A stretch of DNA of 30,530 nt from an uncultured bacterium (GTDB lineage: Bacteria > Bacteroidota > Bacteroidia > Bacteroidales > CAIWKO01): positions 1-30,530 of the forward strand of contig CAIWVT010000133.1 of assembly GCA_903916135.1 (NCBI GenBank), given 5' to 3'. The notes beneath the pieces were generated by a model. It was not told where the DNA came from and did no database searches. It saw only the letters and a program-made list of their open reading frames with translations. The position numbers were made by a program, and so were the translations under genes. Below are positions 15,691-23,672 of the stretch, piece by piece. Position 1 is the stretch's first letter, and every line of letters starts with the position of its first letter.

Positions 15691-15720
15691 AAAAAGCCCC
15701 AACAATTGTCGGGGCTTTTT
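15691..15720. terminator. bidirectional intrinsic terminator
   Basis: AAAAAGCCCC (15691-15700) pairs with GGGGCTTTTT (15711-15720) around a 10-nt loop that itself can pair (ACAATTGT). It separates the response regulator from the convergent 1142-residue gene and can serve both. Confidence 0.88.
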
Positions 15721-15740
15721 TTCATTATTCACTAACCATG

Positions 15741-18700
15741 TTATCTATTAATAACAACTTTTTGCATTTTCACATACTTGTCGTTATACACTTTTAGCAT
15801 ATATACGCCATTGGCGAGAGAAGTAACATCAATCACTTGATGTTGTTTTGCATTCACATTGGTTTCAGCAACAACAACTTTGCCATTCAAATCAAGCATT
15901 TCCAATTTTGAATCTTCGGAAACAATCACATTCAAAATATTAGTCGTTGGATTTGGATAAACAGTAACATTGCGTTCAGCTTTGTTGGTTGCTATACCTA
16001 CTGTAGGCGAAGTCAATTTGATGATAGCAGGGCTACCATTGATGTAAGCTCTAACTGAATCTAAGTAAGCAGGAATCATAGTTCCATCTAAGTTATGGAA
16101 ACGAACCAACACTAAAGTTACACCGGCTTGGATGTTTCCACCTGAGATATTTGTAGCCGAAAAACGAATGGTTCTGTCGTTTGTGTTGAAATAAGAATAC
16201 GCGTCTAAGTAACCGGTTTGGTCAAAAGTAGAATCGTAGGTCAACATATTTTCGTTATATTTTGTTGCGAAATCTATACCATTAACAACAGTGTTGGTAA
16301 TCATAGAAACAGGCACACTAACATCACCACCTGAATAAATAGCATGAGCCAAATCAAACATAACGGTGTCGGTTGTCAATTGTAAGCCTTCTTTCAGCAG
16401 ACCATCGGCAGCAATGTTTTTATAACTTCCGTCAACATCTCCCAATAAGATACCTTCGTAGGTTTCGTTGGTGATTTGTGGACATGTGTTGTAATCTAAC
16501 ACGGGAGGCTCCAAACAGAAAGCAACTGAAGGAACATGTGATTTGGAGAATCCAACGCCATCATTGGCAGGATAGGTAGTTGAAATTTGATAAGCAGCAT
16601 TGTTGGTCACTGTGGTTAAATCCACGAATTCCCAATCTTTGGAAGGGCGACCATCCGAAACACCACCAACACTATAATTCCAAGCTTGTTTGAATTCAGG
16701 AATCGCCAATACAATTCTTTGGCTTAATTGAGAAACATCGCCGGCACTAACAACGCCATCCATGTTAACATCCATAGCAATCATTTGATATACGTTAGGA
16801 ATAAACGTTGGATTTGAAGTAACTACTTTTTTAGCAAGAAATACATCCGTACCTGCATTCAAAACCGACATCATATCAACTGTAGGTAAAATGTCTCTTT
16901 TAATGGAGATAAATTGACCATTGTTGATGTCGTAGTTGAAAACACCTGAAGTGTTAGGTTGAACTGCTGTTGGAGAAGCAACGCATGCACCATTTGTTCC
17001 ATAAATATTGGTAATCAAATATTGATTTGGATTGGCAACATTATATTGAATAGGATCGTAAGCATTCCAAAATTGTAAGGTGCCATTGAAGATATTATCT
17101 TTGTAAGAAATGTATTTTCCTGCTTCCGCTAATTTGGTAGAAACACCTGTAATATAACTTTCTTGCAATCCTGTAACGCTAACGGTAGCGGTATCAACAT
17201 TGTTGAAACCACCTGCTTTGTTGAAGCTTATGGTAAACAAGTTACCCACGCCATGAAAATAAGTTCCTACAGGAGCACTGCCATTTAAAGATAAAGTGAT
17301 GTTGATAGTTCCTGCAACAGGGTTGATATATTTTGTAATATCAAAGTAATTAGCATTTACTAAATCACCAACTTTGGTAACAATACCGGTTGGAGTTATT
17401 TTATTGATGTTATAATTTAAAACCATATCATATCCAATCACATTGTGAACAGAATCCACAGCGATAAAAGGCAGGGTGAATGTTGATGCGGCACATGAAC
17501 TGCTAACCGAACCCACTTTGTAAGGTAAAGCAAATGGATCTAAAACAGAGATAGTAACTGTAGAAGATGTGGTGAATGCACCACCATTGTCAGTAGCTTT
17601 TGCGGTGATATTGGCTGTGCCAACAACGCTTGTCCAAACAAAAGAATAAGGTGCGCTTAGGTCTTCACCTATTAAAGTACCATTTACGTAGAATTCTACT
17701 TTGGTAACAGAGCCATCAGCATCAGCAGCGGTAGCATTGATAGTTACTGCGGTAGGAGCTGTAACAGATGAACCATTTGATGGAGCTGTTAAGCTAACTG
17801 TTGGGGGAACATTGTTCAACACACTAATGGATATTGTTGATGAAGTGGTTTGAGCACTACGATCGTCAGTAGCTTTCGCTGTTAAGGTATGAGGTCCTAA
17901 AACGCTTGTGTAATTGGCTGTATAAGGAGCTGAATTGTCAACGCCTACGGAAGCACCGTCCACAAAAAACTCAACAGAAGTAACCGTACCGTCAGAATCA
18001 GCAGCCGTAGCAGCAATAGCAACAACAGCACCTGTGATGAAGTTAGCACCATTTGATGGTGATGTGATGCTTATGGTTGGAGCTTGGTTTGGAGCAACGA
18101 TAAGTGTGATAGGATCTGAAGTTTTGGTCAAACCATCATTGTCGGTAGCAACGGCTGTCAGAGTATGTGTGCCGGTTACGCCTGTATAATTAACGGTATA
18201 AGGAGCTGTGTTGTCAATGCCTTTCGAAACGCCATCCACAAAGAATTCAACTTGAGTAACAGTGCCATCAGCATCAGCAGCCGTAGCAGCCAAAGCAACA
18301 ACATCACCGGTAATTGAATGTGTGTTATCAGCAGGAGCAGTGATACTAACCGATGGAGCTACGTTAAGAGTTCCTGTTAAAGAAGGAATCGTGATTTCGT
18401 TTTGACCATTTCCGTTAGGAGTTTGTGGGCTACTTGAAACATACACTTGAACGCCGCCTGTTGGGGTTCCAATTTGAATGTTTAATTCATAATGAAAGAT
18501 ACCATCGGTAGTAATTTGAGCAATCAAAACTCTGTTATTAGCTGTGGCACCTGTTGATCCGTTTAAGGATGACCAAGCTTGGTTGTTCAAAGTAAATGAA
18601 CTTCCATTAGCCGTACCATCACCAAACACATCAGCTTGGGTGGTGAAACCAACAAAAGTAACGGATTCAGGTGTGCCTGCAATCAGTCCATCTTGGGTTG

Positions 18701-19169
18701 TCAAAGGAATGCCCATCAAAGCAGCCGTGTTGGCTAACAATCCTTGAGCGTTCACAACGTTGTTCACACCATTATCTTCTGATTTCATAACACCTAAGTT
18801 TCCTGAACAAGCACCGCCTACAGATAACCATGAATCTAACATGGTGGTCCATTTTGCAGCATTTGTTTTGCTAAAACCCGGAGTTGTTGCACCATAATCT
18901 GTGCTGTTATAGAATGTAGTAGAAGTGGTCATAATCAGGTTATGGTTTGCATTACCATACGCCATTTGAAATTTATAACCGGGAAGCATATCAGCATAAA
19001 TTCTATACGTTATAGAACCTACGGGAAGGGTGCCATGACCGACACTGCCTGCCGCGTCTGCCGAGGTAGAAATATAGTATTTCTCCACCGTGATGTTTTC
19101 CAAGCCATTTTGGGCTTTACCAAACATAGCAAGGACTATAAGGCTTACGCCTAAGAGTATTTTCTTCAT
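15741..19169 (-). CDS. large T9SS surface protein: VEKYY domain, three Ig-like repeats, two cohesin-like domains, sorting tail
   Basis: 1142 residues. Signal peptide 1-20. Residues about 22-265 are the uncharacterised domain shared with three other proteins of the window (ITVEKYYIS, SITYRIYADM, AYGNANH, MLDSWLSVGGACSG, IPLTTQDGLIAGTP, NNRVLIAQITTDG, IQIGTPTGG). Three Ig-like repeats begin near 268, 357 and 451, each with a (A/P)P(S/T)(V/I)S(I/L)T start and VEF(F/Y)V(D/N)G. A cohesin-like beta-sandwich lies at about 545-700 and a second at about 928-1060. A dockerin-like calcium loop DVNMDGVVSAGD (near 800) and GDVDG (near 908) lie between. The T9SS type A domain starts near 1064 (VTVYPNPTTN). 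It is 27 bp downstream of the 610-residue gene and shares its promoter. Likely a cell-surface scaffold or adhesin; ligand unknown. Confidence 0.85.
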   Translation of the reverse strand: MKKILLGVSLIVLAMFGKAQNGLENITVEKYYISTSADAAGSVGHGTLPVGSITYRIYADMLPGYKFQMAYGNANHNLIMTTSTTFYNSTDYGATTPGFSKTNAAKWTTMLDSWLSVGGACSGNLGVMKSEDNGVNNVVNAQGLLANTAALMGIPLTTQDGLIAGTPESVTFVGFTTQADVFGDGTANGSSFTLNNQAWSSLNGSTGATANNRVLIAQITTDGIFHYELNIQIGTPTGGVQVYVSSSPQTPNGNGQNEITIPSLTGTLNVAPSVSITAPADNTHSITGDVVALAATAADADGTVTQVEFFVDGVSKGIDNTAPYTVNYTGVTGTHTLTAVATDNDGLTKTSDPITLIVAPNQAPTISITSPSNGANFITGAVVAIAATAADSDGTVTSVEFFVDGASVGVDNSAPYTANYTSVLGPHTLTAKATDDRSAQTTSSTISISVLNNVPPTVSLTAPSNGSSVTAPTAVTINATAADADGSVTKVEFYVNGTLIGEDLSAPYSFVWTSVVGTANITAKATDNGGAFTTSSTVTISVLDPFALPYKVGSVSSSCAASTFTLPFIAVDSVHNVIGYDMVLNYNINKITPTGIVTKVGDLVNANYFDITKYINPVAGTINITLSLNGSAPVGTYFHGVGNLFTISFNKAGGFNNVDTATVSVTGLQESYITGVSTKLAEAGKYISYKDNIFNGTLQFWNAYDPIQYNVANPNQYLITNIYGTNGACVASPTAVQPNTSGVFNYDINNGQFISIKRDILPTVDMMSVLNAGTDVFLAKKVVTSNPTFIPNVYQMIAMDVNMDGVVSAGDVSQLSQRIVLAIPEFKQAWNYSVGGVSDGRPSKDWEFVDLTTVTNNAAYQISTTYPANDGVGFSKSHVPSVAFCLEPPVLDYNTCPQITNETYEGILLGDVDGSYKNIAADGLLKEGLQLTTDTVMFDLAHAIYSGGDVSVPVSMITNTVVNGIDFATKYNENMLTYDSTFDQTGYLDAYSYFNTNDRTIRFSATNISGGNIQAGVTLVLVRFHNLDGTMIPAYLDSVRAYINGSPAIIKLTSPTVGIATNKAERNVTVYPNPTTNILNVIVSEDSKLEMLDLNGKVVVAETNVNAKQHQVIDVTSLANGVYMLKVYNDKYVKMQKVVINR

Positions 19170-19196
19170 AAAAAATATGTTTTTAAATGTTATTTC

Positions 19197-21029
19197 CTAT
19201 TGGTCTAATTGGTTGAATTTGCCAATGAATATACTGAAATCGTTGATGTCAGTGATACCATCATTGTTCAAATCCGTTGGGTTGCCATTTTGCAATTTGC
19301 TTGCAACAGGTAACATGAATCCATTGTCAGTTGATAACCAACTTGAACGTGTAGCATCAAAAGCACCTCTGTAGCTAACCACATCAAAGAAACCATCATT
19401 TGGAGGTGTTATGTTTGAAGTTAAATTGCTTGAAGGAACAGCATAATATTTGTTAGCTGTGAAATCGGTGTGACCTGAATTCCATGCCCAATTGTAATCA
19501 ATACCGGGTGTTGAAGCAGGGTGACGATTGCCATCATTATAAAATTGTAAAGTATCTGCAGCAGAAGCAGCCGTTGCATCTTTATATACATAAGGTGATC
19601 CTGAAGTGGTCATAGTTCCTTTGGTAATCCAATAGGTAATGCCGTTTGGAGTAGCAATGTTCTTTAAATTACAATGTACGAAGGTGTTGTTTTTTACAAC
19701 TAAAGAGTGGAATTTTGCATTTTGAGCAGCACCATAACCTGAACCGGTAGGATAGGTTGGGTTTACATAAGCAGTAGTGTTGTCTGACCAATTGTCATAA
19801 GCATCGCCGCCTTTTCCGTTGCCGGTGGTTGAACGACTTGTTGCAAGATGTAAACCTGAACGGAAGTTAACGAATACATTATTAATAAAATCCCCTTCGG
19901 TTAATTCTTTTGCTTGAATCGCAGCAGCACCTGTGTTGTCAGCAGTTGGGATGATATGACCATTGCCAACTAAAGTGGTGTTGTAAATTTGAGGATGCGA
20001 ACGATCAAAAGTAGTGCTGCTACCATTGTCATCAGCGTCAGCTTCAAAACCATTATCAGTTGAATGTAATCCTGTCAAACTATCGCCTGCCATGCCAAAG
20101 CAAAATTGCATTCTGCCTGTCCAACCTAAGTCATAATCAAAGAAATCATCATCACCATATAAAACAGAGCAATGTTTTAAGTCAACCGTACCGCCAAATA
20201 ACTCTAAATTGTCATCAGCAGCCGAAACTGTTTCAACATATTCAATTTTGGTGTTGCGACCAACTGAATATAAAGAAATACCATTAATTTCGTTTCCTGC
20301 TGAGCTGCCACCTACTAAAGCTCCTGCATGACGCACGGATACAAAACGTAAGATACCCGAATTGTCATTGTCATTAAATGTGGTAACGATGTTTGCAGGT
20401 GCTCCACATACGGTAGTGATGGTGTCGCCTGCGCCCCAAAGGGTTTTCACTGTGTTGTCAGCACCCTCTATGTAACCAACTCCGGTCCATTTAGCACCTT
20501 TTTTGCCTGTACCATAATTAATAGGATACTGTAGGTTGTTTGAAGCTAAACCGCAAATAACCAAACCACCCCAATCACCTACGTTGGTCACTGAATAAGA
20601 ACCATCCAAAGGATCAGCATAGCCTGTCATGATAATTTTGCAATTGGGTTTGCCATCTGCAACAATTTTTCCACCTCTTTCCACTATCAAGCACGATGCT
20701 TTCACGGGGTCATTGGTATATTTACCTTTAATAACTGTGCCTGGTTCAATGGTTAAGGTGATGCCATAACCAACAAAGATTTTTTTGTCTAAAGTGTAAA
20801 TTTTGTCACAGGTTAGCGTGGTGTTGGTTTGAATTTCTGATTGCTCAGCACTCAACGTTACGGCTAATGTAGCTAAATCCACTTCTTGACGTGAACTAAC
20901 GGAAGGACATCCGCATTCTGAGCCATTGTTCAGGTCACTAACCTGTCCGAAGCTCGATGTTATTGAAATCACTGCAATAACCACAGCCGAAATTACATTC
21001 GAAAGTCTTGTTCTTTTCATTTTTTTCAT
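19197..21029 (-). CDS. secreted beta-helix protein with C-terminal dockerin-like calcium loop
   Basis: 610 residues. A signal peptide (to about 29, ending ITSSFGQ) is followed by a short Cys pair (ECGCPS) and a long region of right-handed beta-helix character: IEPGTVIKGK, IVERGGKIVADG, GDWGGLVICG, NDNDNSGILRFVSVRHAG, FGGTVDLKHC, YGDDDFFDYDLGWTG. Proteins of this type are common in Bacteroidota and sometimes carry misleading transporter names; the present one has no membrane segments. It ends with DLNNDGITDINDFSIFIGKF, one dockerin/EF-hand-like calcium loop, and has no T9SS tail. It is first in an operon with the 1142-residue protein that bears cohesin-like domains, so the two may bind each other. 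The 11-bp phased promoter upstream suggests common control with ppk. Confidence 0.78.
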   Translation of the reverse strand: MKKMKRTRLSNVISAVVIAVISITSSFGQVSDLNNGSECGCPSVSSRQEVDLATLAVTLSAEQSEIQTNTTLTCDKIYTLDKKIFVGYGITLTIEPGTVIKGKYTNDPVKASCLIVERGGKIVADGKPNCKIIMTGYADPLDGSYSVTNVGDWGGLVICGLASNNLQYPINYGTGKKGAKWTGVGYIEGADNTVKTLWGAGDTITTVCGAPANIVTTFNDNDNSGILRFVSVRHAGALVGGSSAGNEINGISLYSVGRNTKIEYVETVSAADDNLELFGGTVDLKHCSVLYGDDDFFDYDLGWTGRMQFCFGMAGDSLTGLHSTDNGFEADADDNGSSTTFDRSHPQIYNTTLVGNGHIIPTADNTGAAAIQAKELTEGDFINNVFVNFRSGLHLATSRSTTGNGKGGDAYDNWSDNTTAYVNPTYPTGSGYGAAQNAKFHSLVVKNNTFVHCNLKNIATPNGITYWITKGTMTTSGSPYVYKDATAASAADTLQFYNDGNRHPASTPGIDYNWAWNSGHTDFTANKYYAVPSSNLTSNITPPNDGFFDVVSYRGAFDATRSSWLSTDNGFMLPVASKLQNGNPTDLNNDGITDINDFSIFIGKFNQLDQ

Positions 21030-21058
21030 TTTTAGTTTTTACAAAATTTATTGTGGTG

Positions 21059-21126
21059 CAAAATTACTTCGAGAAAATCGTTTGAATGATAAGCTATCGT
21101 TATCATTTTTTTACCTAATGATTAAT
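21059..21126 (-). promoter_or_regulatory. promoter of the 21029 operon, -7 box plus 11-bp phased TTA cores
   Basis: CAAAATTA (21059-21066) is TAATTTTG on the minus strand. In the register used at ppk, heptamers start at 21087 (TGATAAG, imperfect), 21098 (CGTTATC), 21109 (TTTTACC) and 21120 (GATTAAT), so three TTA cores (21100, 21111, 21122) are in phase at 11 bp and one is missing. This is the weakest of the four matching promoters. The remainder of 21030-21393 shows only the plus-strand promoter near 21365. Confidence 0.45.
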
Positions 21127-21364
21127 ATGTATTAAGTTTAGGGGGTGTTTGTAAACTTTATGTTAGGCATTATTGATTATATACTTAACGTTGAATAAAC
21201 ATAGGTGTATCCATCTAAAAGATTGCCGTTTACAAAACATCAAAAGCAATATGCATACAATTAAAAATTCGTCTGCCCAACATAGAATTTTTTGAATTTG
21301 AATTTATTTTCAATAAAACAGAAAAATAATTCCATAGATTCTCATTTGTTTTTTATAGATATTG

Positions 21365-21388
21365 TATCTTTGTAAAAATTTTCGGAGG
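21365..21388 (+). promoter_or_regulatory. -7 box and strong Shine-Dalgarno before array 2
   Basis: TATCTTTG at 21365-21372 is a full -7 match. GGAGG at 21384-21388 is 5 nt before an ATG at 21394. A GGAGG this clear is uncommon in Bacteroidota. The 12-nt interval means the RBS lies right at the expected 5' end of the transcript. Confidence 0.5.
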
Positions 21389-21393
21389 CACCT

Positions 21394-21972
21394 ATGTTTT
21401 TTGTTACACAACATACATACGTATTAAAAGCATCTTTACAGGCAATGGGGTGCAATCCAGCTACCATCAAGGGAAAGGGAAGACTATTATTTTTATTATT
21501 ATTCTATAATAAGTTGAATTATAGCTTTCTGAATATTGTTTTAGCGTTCTTCCAATCTCTTTTAATAGCTTTCAACAGATATTCAAGTGTATTGAGAATA
21601 CATTTAATATCATCGAAAGTTGTTTTAATACAATTGAGAATACATTTATCTTTGTTGAGAATAGTTTTAATCTTATTGAGAGATATTTTAATCTCATTCA
21701 GAATAGTTTTAATATTGTTGAGAATACATTTAATGCTATTGAGAATGCTTTTAATTTTATTGAGAGATATTTTAAGCTTATTGAGAATAGTTTTAATACG
21801 CTTGAGAACTATTTCAATATCATTAAAAATAGCTTTACACATCTTGACATCTGTTTTGCTCAACTTTAAGCTAACGCGAATCCGTGCACATCTTCCTCAG
21901 ACGTTCTTAAAATTTCATCCTGAAGTCCTTACTTATAATTGCTATATATTCCAATCTGTACAAATCCACTAA
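21394..21972 (+). CDS. possible 192-residue protein containing heptad repeats from array 2
   Basis: An ATG with a GGAGG ribosome site opens a frame that runs through the entire 21-bp array. The first 45 residues (MFFVTQHTYVLKASLQAMGC and onward) are not repetitive. The middle is a series of hydrophobic heptads with one arginine each (LLRIVLI, LLRDILI, LLRIHLM); the last 40 residues are again unique. It stops 14 bp before the next gene. Against it, the variable codons of the repeat do not align with this frame but do align with the opposite-strand frame, and the hydrophobic composition could be a by-product. No family recognised. Confidence 0.28.
   Translation: MFFVTQHTYVLKASLQAMGCNPATIKGKGRLLFLLLFYNKLNYSFLNIVLAFFQSLLIAFNRYSSVLRIHLISSKVVLIQLRIHLSLLRIVLILLRDILISFRIVLILLRIHLMLLRMLLILLRDILSLLRIVLIRLRTISISLKIALHILTSVLLNFKLTRIRAHLPQTFLKFHPEVLTYNCYIFQSVQIH
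21518..21874. repeat. degenerate 21-bp tandem array 2, 17 units, heptad-coding on the minus strand
   Basis: Seventeen units of exactly 21 bp without indels; the central ones start at 21623, 21644, 21665, 21686, 21707, 21728, 21749, 21770 and 21791. Plus-strand consensus is TTTTAATnnnATTGAGAATA plus one base. On the minus strand the variable triplet falls exactly on one codon and gives heptads I-L-N-x-I-K-x, where x is nearly always polar or small (K, S, N, E, D, T, A) and the L and I sit at 3/4 spacing, the pattern of a coiled coil. The minus frame has no good start: a TTG at 21863 or an ATG inside the array. Outer units are more decayed than central ones. Confidence 0.85.
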
Positions 21973-21986
21973 AAATCTGATAAATT

Positions 21987-22760
21987 ATGGCTGAATGTCG
22001 TATTCCTCGTTCCTTATATAAATTTGATCCGTATTTTGGCATTTTATGGACATATTTAAAAGAAGTTTTACCCGTCCTAGACATAACAAGGGGCGAACAT
22101 ATCGGTATGAAGCCTTCGGAAGTAACTGAAGTGGGCACCCGATATGCCAAATGGCGTTCGGGCGACCCTTTGCATCCGGGCGTTTATGAATTGCATATTC
22201 TGCAAAACAATAAAATAGGCGGCAAACGTGCTTCGGTGTTGGAAGCGCAACATGCGTTTATTGCTTTTTTCACTCCGATATTGACGCGTATAAGCGTGAA
22301 TGATATTTTAACCGACGAAGACCGTAAGGTATTGAATATCGCCATTCCTAAGCATAGCTATTCGCATCCGACGACTCCTATTGCGGAATTGGTGTATATT
22401 CGTCATCAGTTTATTGGGAATGGACGCATCCAACTGAAATGCTACACAGCGAGCAGCGAATTACGCGCCCGTTTGCCTAAAGGAGCCAATAGCATTCAAA
22501 TTGCTTATCGCAAAGATTTGATTGAATTGGAAATAGACCCCGAAACTCACCTGCCGATACCGGGCAAAGTTAAACGCAATATGATTAAAAATGTGGATGA
22601 TGGCACCACCCGTGTGAGCTTCACCACTGCCTCCCCTCTATGGATAATTGAAGGCGTGAATGCGGGCGATTTTTTGCAATTTTATGTAAGATGGTACAAT
22701 CATCGCCATCCCAATTTGGCAGGTCCCTGGTCGGGTCCTTGGGCTATCCCCCTGAGCTAA
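21987..22760 (+). CDS. uncharacterised Bacteroidota protein of the helical/beta-sandwich type (second copy)
   Basis: 257 residues, no signal peptide. Residues about 1-110 are helical (FDPYFGILWTYLKEVLPVL; EAQHAFIAFFTPILTRI), then LTDEDRKVLNIAIPK (about 113-127), a Pro/Thr hinge (SHPTTPIAEL), strands, and a C-terminal FN3-like end FLQFYVRWYNHRHP ... GPWSGPWAIPLS. It resembles an unnamed Bacteroidota family that I recall with the same DEDR..L hinge and PWS..(A/V) ending. The 7749-8459 protein has the same order of parts. The start at 21987 is 112 bp after the end of array 2 and is followed at the 3' side by a hairpin terminator. Function unknown. Confidence 0.75.
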   Translation: MAECRIPRSLYKFDPYFGILWTYLKEVLPVLDITRGEHIGMKPSEVTEVGTRYAKWRSGDPLHPGVYELHILQNNKIGGKRASVLEAQHAFIAFFTPILTRISVNDILTDEDRKVLNIAIPKHSYSHPTTPIAELVYIRHQFIGNGRIQLKCYTASSELRARLPKGANSIQIAYRKDLIELEIDPETHLPIPGKVKRNMIKNVDDGTTRVSFTTASPLWIIEGVNAGDFLQFYVRWYNHRHPNLAGPWSGPWAIPLS

Positions 22761-22796
22761 CATCCCCTAAACAGATGTCATACCTCAACATAAAAA

Positions 22797-22822
22797 AGGC
22801 TTACGAACCCATCCGTAAGCCT
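22797..22822. terminator. bidirectional intrinsic terminator
   Basis: AGGCTTACG (22797-22805) pairs perfectly with CGTAAGCCT (22814-22822) over an 8-nt loop, with A- and T-runs outside. It sits between the convergent 21987 gene and the FISUMP lipoprotein gene that ends the long minus-strand operon. Confidence 0.87.
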
Positions 22823-22845
22823 CATTTTTATTTAGAAACGATAGC

Positions 22846-23631
22846 TTAATCTTTCACCAAACGGACACTGAATCCGTACGTTTTTTGCCCGTAATATCGA
22901 AACACTTTTGCTTCGTTATAATCCAAATATCTATAAAAAGCTTTGTCTTTTTCCGGTGAAGATGTCCACCAAAAACCTGTTGCAAACGTGGCAGGATTTC
23001 CCCACACACCATTATACATGCAACATCCGCCGCCCAAAGCCGTAAAACCACTGTCATTGGTTCCCCATATAGCGTAAATGTCTGATGAGGTGTTCCAACC
23101 TTTTGAGCCTCCATCTATTTTCAGTTTGTTGCCTTCGTTGGTCCCGCGCCAATTCACCTTGTTTGATTCGCTCGGATTCATACCTAAAGTTTCTTCCAAA
23201 GTAATCCATTCCACATCACTTGGCACATGCCAACCTTCAGGCGCAATGTTGCGGGCATCATTCACCGTAAACCAATTGTATAAATATCCAAACATCTGTC
23301 CATGATAGTTTTGAGAGGTTTCGGTGGTGTTATCAATGATGCAATAAGCACCCGAATCTAAATGATTCCAAGTGGCAGAATCGAGCGCGTAATTTATTTC
23401 AGATACCTGCAAAATAGAATCACCATTACGATATCGGCTTACCTTCAAATTTTGCGCCATCCACCATTGATCGCCAATTCTTACGGTTTTATACACATTG
23501 CCGTCTATGTCGGTCATCGTATCGGTTTGTAAGCTTGCAGGGGTGTCTTTTTTGCAACTGCTTATAAACATCAGAAAGAATGCAACTGACATTATTATTA
23601 TAGAAAATGAAAACCAATTTTTATTTTTCAT
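22846..23631 (-). CDS. FISUMP-domain lipoprotein
   Basis: 261 residues. A hydrophobic N-terminus ends in a lipobox (FMFISSCKK region with Cys26), so it should be lipid-anchored, probably at the outer membrane. The rest is one FISUMP (Fibrobacter succinogenes major paralogous) domain: DIDGNVYKTVRIGDQWWMAQ, NLKVSRYRNG, YGYLYNW-like GYLYNWFTV, GWHVPSDVEW, FTALGGGC and GFSVRLVKD. Such proteins are abundant at Bacteroidota and Fibrobacter cell surfaces; their function is unknown. It is last in the operon, 41 bp after the T9SS protein gene. Confidence 0.88.
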   Translation of the reverse strand: MKNKNWFSFSIIIMSVAFFLMFISSCKKDTPASLQTDTMTDIDGNVYKTVRIGDQWWMAQNLKVSRYRNGDSILQVSEINYALDSATWNHLDSGAYCIIDNTTETSQNYHGQMFGYLYNWFTVNDARNIAPEGWHVPSDVEWITLEETLGMNPSESNKVNWRGTNEGNKLKIDGGSKGWNTSSDIYAIWGTNDSGFTALGGGCCMYNGVWGNPATFATGFWWTSSPEKDKAFYRYLDYNEAKVFRYYGQKTYGFSVRLVKD

Positions 23632-23672
23632 AAAGAGAAAACAGACTGTTGAAGTGAGCCAAAAGTAAACTA

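Noticed and set aside
21519..21863. Minus-strand 114-residue heptad protein as a confident gene
   Set aside because: Its start is a TTG without a ribosome site and its frame has a stop a few codons upstream. It is kept only as a property of the repeat array.
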